Source: JANOYC01 sp031428675 | GTDB lineage: Bacteria > Actinomycetota > Actinomycetes > Actinomycetales > Microbacteriaceae | DNA length: 16,394 bases | NCBI GenBank assembly: GCA_031428675.1 | Contig: JANOYC010000091.1 | Location: 1 to 16,394, forward strand | Direction: 5' to 3' | Shown: positions 1-8,561 of the stretch, one piece after another | Layout: every line of letters starts with the position of its first letter | How positions within the stretch are numbered: position 1 is the stretch's first letter | Made by a program: the position numbers and the translations under genes | Notes under the pieces: generated by a model | Seen by the model: only the letters and a program-made list of their open reading frames with translations | The model's database searches: none | Told to the model about the DNA's origin: nothing

Positions 1-218
1 GATACTCGCGAGGCGAGGTTCGTCTCGGGCAGCGGCCGTGAGGCCGAGTAGGGCGTTGCGGTACAGCTCGAGAATGTTCCAGTGCAGGCCGTCGACCGTT
101 CGCACAGGGTTGTTCGGGAAGCGTGCGATCGGGCGCACAGAAAGCTCGTTGTGCCCGACAGTTCCGATCATGACGCGACCGCTCGTTGCACCGAGGTCGA
201 TCGCCGCGACGGAGCCGC

Positions 219-222
<4 letters not shown>
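1..222 (-). CDS. rhaB: Rhamnulokinase, N-terminal part (cut by left edge)
   Basis: Only the first 74 codons are inside the window. Translation from the ATG at 222 begins MSGSVAAIDLGATSGRVMIG, the phosphate-1 ATP-binding motif of FGGY-family sugar kinases; the form DLGATSGR with a nearby WNILELY segment is typical of rhamnulokinase. The enzyme phosphorylates L-rhamnulose to L-rhamnulose 1-phosphate in the cytoplasm, the substrate of the aldolase encoded just upstream. The start is supported by an in-frame TGA a little upstream and by homology beginning directly at the Met; the ribosome site is weak (GGCGG a few bases before). It lies on the same strand as rhaI and the aldolase gene but is separated from the latter by 310 bp of repeat-rich DNA. 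The assignment among FGGY kinases rests partly on the rhamnose context. Confidence 0.85.
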
Positions 223-532
<310 letters not shown>

Positions 533-536
<4 letters not shown>

Positions 537-2584
537 CGGAGGAAAGCTGCGGCGACCCCGGCGTCGACGGGGATGTGCAGGCCGGTCGTGTGGCTGAGTT
601 CACTGGTGCAGAGCACGAACACGGCGTTGGCGACGTGTTCGGGGAGCACTTCGCGCCCGAGCAGGGTGCGCTTGGCGTAGTACTTGCCGAGCTCCTCCTC
701 TGGCACACCGTAGACAGCTGCGCGCTTGGCTCCCCAGCCGCCAGCGAATATGCCGGAGCCGCGCACAACGCCGTCGGGGTTGATGCCGTTGACCTTCACG
801 CCGTGCTCGCCGAGTTCCGCAGCAAGCAGCCGCACTTGGTGCGCTTGATCGGCTTTGGTGGCCGAGTAGGCGATGTTGTTGGGGCCGGCAAAGACCGAGT
901 TCTTCGACGAGATGTAAATGATGTCGCCGCCGAGCTTCTGCTCGATGAGCACCTTCGCGGCGGCACGGGAGACCAGGAACGATCCCTTCGCCATTACATT
1001 GTGCTGCAGGTCCCAGTCGGCGACCGTGGTCTCGAGCAACGACTTCGACAGCGACAGGCCGGCGTTGTTGACGACCAGATCGAGCCCGCCGAAAGCGAGC
1101 ACGGCGGCGTCGATGGATGCCTGCACCGCGGCCTCGTCCGTGACATTCGCCTGCACGCCGATCGCGACATCGGTGGTGCCGATCTCGGCGGCGGCGGCTT
1201 GTGCCTTCTCGAGGTCGAGGTCGGCGATCACGACGCACGCGCCTTCCGCGGCGAGGCGGGTTGCAATGGCCTTGCCGATTCCGGATGCCGCACCCGTGAT
1301 GAGCGCAACGCGCGTCGCGAGGGGCTTGGGCTTCGGCATCCGCTGGAGCTTGGCCTCTTCGAGTGACCAGTACTCGATGGCGAATTTCTCGGCGTCGCTG
1401 ATGGGGGTGTAACGCGAGATCGATTCGGCACCGCGCATCACATTGATGGCGTTGATGTAGAACTCGCCGGCGACGCGGGCAGTTTGCTTGTTGGCGCCGT
1501 AGGAGAACATGCCGACTCCGGGCACGAGCACGATCGCGGGGTCGGCGCCTCGCATCGCGGGCGACTCGGCGGTGGAGTGGGCGTCGTAGTACGCCTGGTA
1601 GTCGGCGCGGTATGTCGCGTGCAGTTCGGCCAAGCGCGTAAGTTGCTCATCGACCGAGGCGGTCGCGGGCAGATCGAGCACGAGCGGCTTGACCTTGGTG
1701 CGCAAGAAGTGGTCGGGGCAGCTGGTGCCGAGCTCAGCGAGGCGAGGGTGCTCGCTGCTCGCGAGAAAGTCGAGCACGACGTCGGCGTCGGTGAAGTGGC
1801 CGACTTGGGCGCGGTCGGTGGAGGCGAAGCCGCGAATGGTTGGCGCGAGTGCAGCGGCGCGAGCACGGCGCTCGTCGCTCGGAAGCGCTTCGAAGCCGGC
1901 GAGTGTTGGTCCGAATGGCGAGGCGTTGCCGTTTTCCGCGAGGTAGCCGGAGGCGGTCTCTATGATCCACAGTGAGTTGGCCTCGGCTTCGTCGCTCGTG
2001 GCGCCCCACGCGGTGATGCCATGGCCGCCCAGGATGCAGCCAATCGCATCCGGGTTCTTCGCCTTGATCTCGGCGATGTCGAGGCCGAGCTGGAAACCGG
2101 GGCGACGCCACGGAACCCAGACGACACGGCCCCCGAAAGCCTCGGCGGTCAGTTTCTCGCCGTCAGCCGCGGTCGCGAACGCGATACCGGAGTCGGGGTG
2201 CAGGTGGTCGACGTGCGTCGCGTCGACGAGTCCGTGCATCGCGGTGTCGATCGAGGGAGCGGCGCCACCCTTGCCGTGCAGGGTGTAGTCGAAGGCCGCA
2301 ACCATCTCGTCTTCGCGGTCGAGGCCGGGGTAAACGCCGACGAGGGCGCGGAGCCGGTCGAGTCGGAGCACGGCCAGGCCGCTCTCAGCGAGGGTGCCGA
2401 GGTCACCACCAGACCCCTTCACCCACAACAACTCGACCGGCTCGCCGGTAACCGGATCAATGTCCGTACCCTTCGCAGACGTGTTACCGCCCGCATAGTT
2501 CGTGTTTCGAGGATCCGCCCCGAGTCGGTTCGAGCGCGCAATCAATTGCGCGGGAGTGCTGGTCTGCGTGCCGTCGGTGCTCAT
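533..2584 (-). CDS. rhaD: Bifunctional rhamnulose-1-phosphate aldolase / short-chain dehydrogenase
   Basis: This 683-aa fusion corresponds to Bacillus subtilis RhaEW (YuxG). The N-terminal class II aldolase domain (about 1-400) shows the GNTS motif at 33-36, zinc-ligand histidines in HLHPD (127, 129) and GGHG (188). It should cleave L-rhamnulose 1-phosphate to dihydroxyacetone phosphate and L-lactaldehyde. The C-terminal SDR domain (about 420-683) has the NAD-binding TGAASGIG (430-437), NNAG (506-509), serines near 559 and the catalytic YSATK (573-577), and would oxidise the lactaldehyde. The length is normal for the family. I chose the ATG at 2584 because homology starts there and a GAGAA-like ribosome site precedes it; the open frame continues upstream to 2752 but only through the end of rhaI. 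It starts 50 bp after the rhaI stop, so the two are probably co-transcribed. Confidence 0.93.
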
Positions 2585-2634
2585 CGTGTGTGATTCTCGT
2601 TCCAGAAGTGGTCGGTCTGATTGGTGGGAGGCGC

Positions 2635-3810
2635 TCAGGCGCCCCAGCCGGCTTGCTTTCCGCCCGCCCGCTCGGCGGCCATGCGGTTGAGGTACCCACT
2701 CTCGTGGAAAGCGGCAATGGGGTTGGCCGGTAGTCCGCGAGATTCGCGCCACTCGGCGAGGTGGGGGCGCACGTCTGAGTAGAACGCGTCCATGAAGATC
2801 TCGTTGGCGAGGAGCACGTCGTTGTCATTCTGAGCCGCGGTCAGAGCATCCCGGTCGATCAGCAGGGCTCTGGCAGTCATCTCCTGCACATTCAGCACGG
2901 AGCGGATCTGGCCGGGAATCTTGTCTTAGACGTTGTGGCACTGGTCGAGCATGAATTCGACGGTCGACTCGGGTCCGTAACCACCACCGCGGATGACCTC
3001 GGCCATGATGCGGAACAGTTGGAAAGGGTCTGCCGAGCCGACGATGAGGTCGTCGTCGGCGTAGAAGCGCGAGTTGAAATCGAAGCTGCCGAGCTTTCCG
3101 AGTCGAAGCAATTGCGCGACGATGAACTCGATGTTAGTGCCCGGTGCGTGGTGTCCGGTGTCGAGACAGACCATGGCACGGTCGCCGAGGGCGGCCACCT
3201 GCGTGTAGCTCGTGCCCCAGTCCGGAACGTCGGTGTGGTAAAACGCCGGCTCGAAGAACTTGTACTCGAGCACGAGCCGCTGATTGTCTCCGATTCGGTC
3301 GTAGATCGTCGCGAGCGAGTTGGCCAGGCGATCTTGGCGGCCGCGCATGTCGCCTTGTCCGGGGTAGTTGGTGCCGTCGGCAAGCCAGATCTTGAGGTCG
3401 CGTGACCCGATCTCGCTCATGATGTCGATGCACTCGAAGTGGTGGTCGATGGCGCGCTGACGCACGGCGGCGTCGGTGTGCGTGAGGCTGCCGAACTTGT
3501 ATTCGTCGTCCTGGAAGGTATTGGAGTTGATGGTGCCGAGAGCGACTCCCTGGTCGTCGGCATACGCGCTGAGCGCGGCGAAGTCCTCGACCTTGTCCCA
3601 CGGGATGTGCAGCGCCACAGACGGAGCGAGGCCAGTCAGCCGGTGCACGGTCGCGGCATCCGCGATTTTCTCCTGCGGTGTGCGCGGGGTGCCGGGTGTC
3701 GTGAAGACGCGGAACCGCGTGCCGGAGTTTCCGAATGCCCACGACGGCAACTCGATCGCCTGAAGCGCGAGCAACTCGGTGATGCGGGAGAAGTCGGAGG
3801 AGGTGACCAT
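2635..3810 (-). pseudogene. rhaI: L-rhamnose isomerase, interrupted by an in-frame TAA
   Basis: L-rhamnose isomerase (actinobacterial / Pseudomonas stutzeri type, about 390 aa) converts L-rhamnose to L-rhamnulose in the cytoplasm. The reading frame starts at the ATG at 3810 (GAGAAAG ribosome site) and runs 294 codons to a TAA at 2926-2928. It then continues in the same frame for 96 more sense codons with good family character (IPGQIRSVLNVQE after the stop) to the natural TGA at 2635. The likely metal and substrate residues are upstream of the stop: E182 in LEYKFFEP, D217/H220/H221 in LDTGHH, D244 in FDFN, and ADDD at 251-254. The truncated product would lack the last quarter. A single G-to-T change (GAA, Glu, to TAA) explains it. 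It is the first gene of the rhamnose operon. A sequencing error is the main alternative. Confidence 0.85.
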
Positions 3811-3862
3811 GGCCGGATCTTTCTCGTCGGCAGCGGGTCAGTTGCCGCCGCACTGCGGTTTG

Positions 3863-3874
3863 TGAATCGTTTCA
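3863..3874. promoter_or_regulatory. LacI-type operator O1 at the rhaI promoter
   Basis: TGAATCGTTTCA is a near-perfect palindrome around a central CG, as LacI/GalR-family operators are, with one mismatched pair. It abuts the predicted -10 box of the rhaI promoter on its downstream side, so a bound repressor would block transcription initiation. The likely ligand is the divergent LacI-family protein. Confidence 0.6.
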
Positions 3875-3905
3875 ATGATAGACCATCGCCGTCGTATTTT
3901 GTCAA
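3875..3905 (-). promoter_or_regulatory. Predicted housekeeping-sigma promoter of the rhaI operon
   Basis: Reading the minus strand, a consensus -35 TTGACA (3905-3900) is followed after 19 bp by TATCAT (3880-3875), which fits the actinobacterial TANNNT -10 box. The 19-bp spacing is slightly long. The start point would fall in operator O1, about 55-60 nt before the rhaI ATG. Confidence 0.55.
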
Positions 3906-3949
3906 TAGCGAGCATGGTCGTTGCGCCTCTCGTCCACCGGCGTGCGACG

Positions 3950-3964
3950 ATTGAACCGTTCAAT
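3950..3964. promoter_or_regulatory. LacI-type operator O2 upstream of the regulator gene
   Basis: ATTGAACCGTTCAAT is a 15-bp palindrome that is perfect except for its central base, and shares the TGAA...TTCA form with O1, about 89 bp away centre to centre. It lies 68 bp before the GTG start of the LacI-family gene, so autoregulation or repression from two sites is plausible. It also contains a TTGAAC that could be part of a -35 box, but I find no convincing -10 box at the right distance. Confidence 0.6.
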
Positions 3965-4019
3965 GCGGAAGCCACGACAATCGAGAATCACGATAACGAT
4001 CGATGAGCCCCGCTCACGC

Positions 4020-4027
4020 AGAGGAGG
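4020..4027 (+). promoter_or_regulatory. Shine-Dalgarno site fixing the GTG start of the LacI-family gene
   Basis: AGAGGAGG is a strong ribosome site 4 nt before the GTG at 4032. It argues against the upstream in-frame start near 3921, which would place operator O2 inside the coding region. Confidence 0.7.
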
Positions 4028-4031
4028 CACC

Positions 4032-5060
4032 GTGCCAGCAGCGAGCGTTCGAGATGTCGCGTCGCGCGCGGGCGTCTCGGTTGGCACCGTGTCCAATGTC
4101 CTCAATCACCCCGACAAGGTGGCAGCGCCCACCGTCGAGCTTGTGCAGGCGGCTATTCGCGAGCTTGGTTTCGTGCGCAATGACGCAGCACGCCAGTTAC
4201 GTGCCGGTCGCAGCAAGTCCATCGGACTCGTGGTGCTTGACGTGCGCAACCCCTTTTTCACCGACCTCGCTCGAGGCGCCGAAGACGCCGCAGCGCAGGC
4301 GGGGCTCTCGATCATCCTCGGCAACAGTGATGAGGATCTTCAGCGTGAGAGCGCCTACCTCGACCTTTTCGACGAGCAGCGCGTTCACGGTGTTTTGATC
4401 TCTCCGTTCGGTGACATCAGTGAGCGGCTCGGCAGATTGCGCGCACGGGGCATACCCGCCGTGCTTGTGGACCGAGCCAGTGGCGACAACTCCTCGAGCT
4501 CTGTGTCGGTCGATGATGTGGCCGGTGGCAACATTGCCCTTGAGCATCTCATCGAGCGGGGATGCAGTCGGATCGCCGTGGCTGCGTCCCGGTTCGACAT
4601 CCGTCAGATTTCTGATCGCTTGGAAGGGGCGCGCCAGGCCGTCGTTCGACACCCGGGGGTCGAACTCGAGATTGTCACGACCGACGGCCTGACCGTCGAG
4701 GCGGGCCGGGCCGCCGGCAAGCGGATCGCCGAGCGTCGGCCCGCCGATCGCCCCGATGGCATTTTTGCCGTGAACGATCTCATCGCGCTCGGCGTACTCC
4801 AAGCGCTCGTCATGCAGGGCTCGGTGCGGGTTCCCGAAGACATCGCCCTGATCGGATACGACGACATCGCCTTCGCGGCGGCGGCCGTGGTGCCGCTGAC
4901 GTCGGTGCGCCAGCCGAGCCTCCTGCTCGGGCAGACGGCCGTCGAGATGCTGCTCACCGAGGCTGCAGACCCCGACACACCCCACCGCCAGGTCGTGTTC
5001 CAGCCCGAACTTGTCGTGCGGCAGTCCACGGCGCTCGGTCGCGCCGAGCAGAATGCTTGA
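4032..5060 (+). CDS. LacI-family transcriptional regulator, likely rhamnose operon repressor
   Basis: The 342-aa protein from the GTG at 4032 starts with a LacI helix-turn-helix (SVRDVASRAGVSVGTVSNVL, residues 5-24), followed by the hinge region and the minor-groove helix segment around NDAARQLRAGRS. A periplasmic-binding-protein-like sugar domain follows (IGLVVLDVRNPFFTDL near 64; GIFAVNDLIALG and IALIGYDDI in the C-terminal half). Such proteins bind palindromic operators and release them on sugar or sugar-phosphate binding. It is divergent from rhaI with two fitting palindromes between them, so control of the rhamnose operon is the simplest inference; the inducer (rhamnose, rhamnulose or a phosphate) cannot be told. 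An open frame extends upstream to 3921, but its sequence has no family character and the Shine-Dalgarno site supports 4032. Stop is TGA. Confidence 0.92.
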   Translation: MPAASVRDVASRAGVSVGTVSNVLNHPDKVAAPTVELVQAAIRELGFVRNDAARQLRAGRSKSIGLVVLDVRNPFFTDLARGAEDAAAQAGLSIILGNSDEDLQRESAYLDLFDEQRVHGVLISPFGDISERLGRLRARGIPAVLVDRASGDNSSSSVSVDDVAGGNIALEHLIERGCSRIAVAASRFDIRQISDRLEGARQAVVRHPGVELEIVTTDGLTVEAGRAAGKRIAERRPADRPDGIFAVNDLIALGVLQALVMQGSVRVPEDIALIGYDDIAFAAAAVVPLTSVRQPSLLLGQTAVEMLLTEAADPDTPHRQVVFQPELVVRQSTALGRAEQNA

Positions 5061-5100
5061 CGAGCGCCGCGCCCGAAACAACGCCGCAACACGGCCGGGC

Positions 5101-5106
5101 TAGGCT
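5101..5106 (+). promoter_or_regulatory. -10 box TAGGCT, leaderless promoter of the ATP-grasp operon
   Basis: TAGGCT ends 6 nt before the ATG at 5113, so transcription should start at or next to the A of the start codon. No Shine-Dalgarno sequence is present and no clear -35 box is seen. The gap after the LacI-family gene is only 52 bp. Confidence 0.6.
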
Positions 5107-5112
5107 CGGCGT

Positions 5113-6759
5113 ATGGGCGATCTCTTCGATGGCTACGGCGCCACGACCACCAAGACCAGCGGTGCGATCGCATTCGATGAGATGTTCGCGCGCCCCGGCC
5201 TTGCCCGGGAACCGTACCGGGAAATCCATTCCGCGCTCGCGCGGATGACGCAAGTCGAATTGCGCGGCCGCACCGACTCGCTAGCGAGTTCTTACCTCGC
5301 GCAAGGCGTCACCTTCGACTTCGCTGGCGAAGAACGTCCGTTTCCGCTCGATGCCGTTCCCCGCGTCATCGACGGCAAAGAATGGACAACCGTCGAGGCC
5401 GGAGTCAAGCAGCGAGTCAAGGCGCTCGAGGCGTTTCTGGCCGACATCTACGGTCCGCAACTCGCCGTTCGAGACGGAGTCATTCCCGCTCGACTCATCA
5501 CCTCCTCCAGCCACTTCCACCGCGAAGCAGCCGGGATCGTATCGGCCAACGGTGTGCGCATCCAGGTCAGCGGCATCGATTTGATTCGCGACGAAAGCGG
5601 CACGTGGCGGGTGCTCGAAGACAACGTACGAGTGCCGAGTGGTGTGAGCTACGTCATCTCGAATCGACGGGTCATGGCGCAGACGCTTCCCGAGTTGTTC
5701 GTGTCTATGCGAGTTCGTCCGGTCGGGGACTACCCGCAGAAGCTGTTGCAGTCGTTGCGCGCCAGTGCTCCCGAAGGCGTTACCGATCCGACGATCGTGG
5801 TTCTCACGCCGGGCGTCTACAACTCGGCCTACTTCGAGCACACCCTGCTCGCTCGACTGATGGGCGTCGAGCTTGTCGAGGGCCGTGACCTGTTCTGCTC
5901 GGCCGGTCGAGTGTGGATGCGCACCACCGGCGGCCCGACGCGCGTCGACGTGATCTATCGCCGAGTCGATGACGAGTTTCTCGACCCGCTGCAGTTCCGC
6001 GCCGATTCCATGCTTGGCTCGCCGGGACTGCTCCTCGCTGCACGGCTCGGCAACGTCACGATTGCCAACGCGGTCGGCAACGGAGTCGCCGACGACAAAC
6101 TCGTCTACACCTACCTCCCCGACCTGATCCGGTATTACCTGTCCGAAGAGCCGGTCCTGCCGAACGTGCACACCTGGCGGTTGGAAGACCCGGGGTCCCT
6201 CGAGGAGGTACTCGACCGACTCGACGAACTCGTCGTGAAGCCCGTCGACGGCTCCGGAGGAAAGGGTCTCGTCGTCGGACCTGCAGCGACTCGCGTCGAG
6301 CTCGATCAATTGCGGCAACGACTCCTCAACGACCCACGCGGATGGATCGCGCAGCCAGTCGTGCAATTGTCGACAATCCCCACTCTCGTCGACGACGGCC
6401 TTCGCGCTCGGCACGCAGACTTGCGTCCGTTTGCGGTAAACGACGGCAAAGACGTATGGGTCCTTCCGGGCGGGCTCACTCGTGTCGCACTTCCTGAGGG
6501 TCAGCTCGTCGTCAACAGCAGTCAGGGCGGCGGCTCGAAAGACACCTGGGTCGTCGGTCGAGATCCGATCATCGCGGAGCACCACAGCATCCAATCGCTC
6601 GTGGCTGAGCAAGCGGCGCCCACGCAATCGATCCCCATCATCACGGGCGAACACCTGCACGATCATTCCCCGCTGGATGCACCGAAGACGGGCAACCAGC
6701 ACGAGCAACAACAACAGCAACAGTCCACCGAGGCGAGCGACGGAGGCGCATCATGCTGA
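5113..6759 (+). CDS. Circularly permuted ATP-grasp protein (COG2308 type)
   Basis: This 548-aa protein belongs to the circularly permuted ATP-grasp family (DUF404/DUF407). Visible motifs are LEDNVRVPSGVSY (168-180), the ATP-binding Gly-rich loop VVKPVDGSGGKG (374-385), RHADLRPF (433-440) and the Mg-binding-like NSSQGGGSKDTW (468-479). ATP-grasp enzymes join a carboxylate to an amine or thiol through an acyl-phosphate, so peptide or amide ligation is the expected chemistry; the substrate is unknown. About 50-60 C-terminal residues beyond the conserved core look disordered and include six consecutive glutamines (532-537). The start is the ATG at 5113, directly behind a -10 box. Its TGA overlaps the start of the alpha-E gene (ATGCTGA), which indicates translational coupling and joint function. 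Confidence 0.92.
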   Translation: MGDLFDGYGATTTKTSGAIAFDEMFARPGLAREPYREIHSALARMTQVELRGRTDSLASSYLAQGVTFDFAGEERPFPLDAVPRVIDGKEWTTVEAGVKQRVKALEAFLADIYGPQLAVRDGVIPARLITSSSHFHREAAGIVSANGVRIQVSGIDLIRDESGTWRVLEDNVRVPSGVSYVISNRRVMAQTLPELFVSMRVRPVGDYPQKLLQSLRASAPEGVTDPTIVVLTPGVYNSAYFEHTLLARLMGVELVEGRDLFCSAGRVWMRTTGGPTRVDVIYRRVDDEFLDPLQFRADSMLGSPGLLLAARLGNVTIANAVGNGVADDKLVYTYLPDLIRYYLSEEPVLPNVHTWRLEDPGSLEEVLDRLDELVVKPVDGSGGKGLVVGPAATRVELDQLRQRLLNDPRGWIAQPVVQLSTIPTLVDDGLRARHADLRPFAVNDGKDVWVLPGGLTRVALPEGQLVVNSSQGGGSKDTWVVGRDPIIAEHHSIQSLVAEQAAPTQSIPIITGEHLHDHSPLDAPKTGNQHEQQQQQQSTEASDGGASC

Positions 6760-7682
6760 GCCGCATTGCCGAAAGTCTGTTCTGGATCGGCCGTTACATC
6801 GAGCGGTCCGACGGTACAGCCCGCATTCTCGACGTTCACCTGCAGCTGCTGCTGGAAGATCCGTGGATCGAAGAGTCCATCGCCTGCCGTTCGCTCCTGA
6901 GCGTTATGGGTGCCCACGTTCCCGAAGAGACCGACCTCACGCGATCCGATGTGCTCTCGATTCTCGCGGTCGACCGTGCGGAAGCGGCATCGATCGCCTA
7001 TTCGCTCGGGGCGGCGCGGGAGAACGCGCGGCGTGCACGGGAGGTCGTGAGCACAGAACTATGGGAAGTGCTCAACACCACGCGTGCCCGTATGCCGCGC
7101 AAGGTATCGAGCGACAAGGTGCACGAGTTCTTCGGCTGGGTTCGCGAGCGAGCGGCTCTGGCAGTCGGCATTGTGGAATCATCTGCGAGTCGTGACGAAG
7201 CGTGGAGCTTCTTCACTCTCGGGCGGAGCATCGAGCGCGCCGACATGACGGCTAGGCTCCTGTCGACGCGAGCGCTCACCGAAGCGAGCGGGCCATCGTG
7301 GACCACGATTCTGCGCAGCGTCGGCGCGTACGAGTCCTACCTCCGCACCTACCGGGGCGTGCCGAGTGCCCGTAACGCTGCCGAGTTCCTGCTGCTTGAC
7401 CGACTGTTCCCACGCAGCATCCTGTTTTCAGTCACACGCGCCGAATCCTGCATGCGCGACATCGAACCTCGCAACGATCGCGTCGGCGTGGGCTACACGG
7501 CGCAGCGACTGCTCGGGCAGATCCGCAGTGAACTCGAATACCGCCCGATCACCGAGATCCTCGACGACCTGCCCCGTCACATGGACAGCGTTCAAGTAGC
7601 CACGAGCGCCGCCTCCGAGGCGATCCGACAGCGGTACTTCCCCACCAATGCCGCGCCTAGTTGGGTGAGGGAGAACTCGTGA
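6753..7682 (+). CDS. Alpha-E domain protein (COG2307/DUF403)
   Basis: The 309-aa, all-helical protein begins MLSRIAESLFWIGRYIERSD, diagnostic of the alpha-E family. The motif GR-IER-D-TAR-L occurs twice (13-26 and 157-170), showing an internal duplication of the helical unit, with a related ENARRAREV stretch near 90-98. There is no signal peptide or membrane segment, so it is cytoplasmic. Its biochemical role is not established; its constant pairing with COG2308 ATP-grasp proteins suggests a partner or scaffold of the ligase. A GGAGG ribosome site lies 6 nt before the ATG, inside the ATP-grasp gene, and the two genes overlap by 7 nt. The end overlaps the transglutaminase-like gene by 4 nt (GTGA). 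Confidence 0.92.
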   Translation: MLSRIAESLFWIGRYIERSDGTARILDVHLQLLLEDPWIEESIACRSLLSVMGAHVPEETDLTRSDVLSILAVDRAEAASIAYSLGAARENARRAREVVSTELWEVLNTTRARMPRKVSSDKVHEFFGWVRERAALAVGIVESSASRDEAWSFFTLGRSIERADMTARLLSTRALTEASGPSWTTILRSVGAYESYLRTYRGVPSARNAAEFLLLDRLFPRSILFSVTRAESCMRDIEPRNDRVGVGYTAQRLLGQIRSELEYRPITEILDDLPRHMDSVQVATSAASEAIRQRYFPTNAAPSWVRENS

Positions 7683-8524
7683 ACCGTCTTCGCATCAAGC
7701 ACATGACCGGCTTCCACTACGGAGGCGACGTCACGGCGTCGTACAACGAAGCGCGGATGCTCCCGGCCACCACCGACGGGCAATTCGTGCTTTTCTCCAA
7801 CCTCGACATCAGTCCGATCTCCGGTCACCACTCCTATGTGGATTACTGGGGCACTCGCGTGTCGTCATTCGAAGTGCTGAGTGCACACCACGAATTGTCG
7901 CTCACGGCAACGAGCCTTGTCGAAGTGCGGCCGCGGCCGCACCCCGCGCATCCCCTCTCGTGGGACGACCTCGTGATCGCGGCGGAGGCGGCCACCGAGT
8001 ACGTCGAGCAACTGGGCCAGACGCCGAGAACGACACCGCCGGACGACGTGGTCGAGATTGCGCGCGAGATCGCGGACCGCTCGCAGTCGCCGTGTGAAGC
8101 GGCGCTGGAGATCTGCACGGCGATTGGCAACGCCATGGAATACGTGCAAGGAGTCACCGGCGTGCACTCGACGGGCGCCGAAGCGTGGGACGAGCGCAAA
8201 GGCGTCTGCCAAGACATCACGCACGTCGCGCTCGGCGCGTTGCGTTCGGTCGGCATCCCCGCGCGTTACGTATCGGGCTACCTGCACCCGAAGCCCAATG
8301 CGGGAATTGGCGAGACCGTGGTGGGTGAGTCGCACGCCTGGCTCGAATGGTTCTGCGGCGATTGGCGTGGGTTCGACGCCACGAACCTGATCGACATCGG
8401 TGACCGCCATGTCTCTGTCGGTCGAGGGCGCGACTACCGCGACGTGGCGCCGCTCCGGGGGGTTTACGCAGGCCCGCACGCGTCGAAGCTGTTCGTGAAG
8501 GTCGAAATCACCCGCGAGGCTTAG
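7679..8524 (+). CDS. Transglutaminase-like cysteine protease-fold protein
   Basis: The 281-aa protein has an N-terminal beta-rich domain (about 1-90, starting with RLRIKHMTGFHYGG) typical of bacterial transglutaminase-like proteins, then the catalytic core. The Cys-His-Asp triad is visible: C177 in RKGVCQDITH, H219 in GESHAWLE and D233 in GFDATN. Such enzymes hydrolyse or form amide bonds; with the preceding ATP-grasp and alpha-E genes it forms a recurrent three-gene module predicted to process a peptide or protein. I chose the GTG at 7679, overlapping the alpha-E stop as GTGA, since an AGGGAGAA ribosome site precedes it; a TTG 18 nt upstream would swallow that site. There is no secretion signal. 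It ends with TAG, and the hydrolase gene follows after 37 bp. Confidence 0.9.
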   Translation: MNRLRIKHMTGFHYGGDVTASYNEARMLPATTDGQFVLFSNLDISPISGHHSYVDYWGTRVSSFEVLSAHHELSLTATSLVEVRPRPHPAHPLSWDDLVIAAEAATEYVEQLGQTPRTTPPDDVVEIAREIADRSQSPCEAALEICTAIGNAMEYVQGVTGVHSTGAEAWDERKGVCQDITHVALGALRSVGIPARYVSGYLHPKPNAGIGETVVGESHAWLEWFCGDWRGFDATNLIDIGDRHVSVGRGRDYRDVAPLRGVYAGPHASKLFVKVEITREA

Positions 8525-8548
8525 GCCAACGCAGCACTGAATCTCGAC

Positions 8549-8555
8549 GGGGAGG
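8549..8555 (+). promoter_or_regulatory. Shine-Dalgarno site fixing a TTG start
   Basis: GGGGAGG lies 6 nt before the TTG at 8562. No ATG or GTG in frame nearby gives a complete N-terminus, so this site decides the unusual TTG start of the alpha/beta hydrolase. Confidence 0.75.
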
Positions 8556-8561
8556 TCTCAA

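Noticed and set aside
2926..2928. Recoding of the internal stop as selenocysteine or another amino acid
   Set aside because: The codon is TAA, not TGA or TAG, the usual recoded stops, and no special structure is evident downstream.
2635..3810. Frameshift as the cause of the split rhaI
   Set aside because: The two stop codons are 291 bp apart, exactly 97 codons, so both halves are in the same frame and a nonsense change is enough.
4197..5081. 294-codon minus-strand open frame opposite the LacI-family gene
   Set aside because: Shadow of a well-supported regulator gene; no ribosome site or conserved motif.
5281..6720. 479-codon minus-strand open frame opposite the ATP-grasp gene
   Set aside because: The plus strand has clear ATP-grasp motifs and gene overlaps; the antisense frame is Arg/Asp/Val-rich without recognisable domains.
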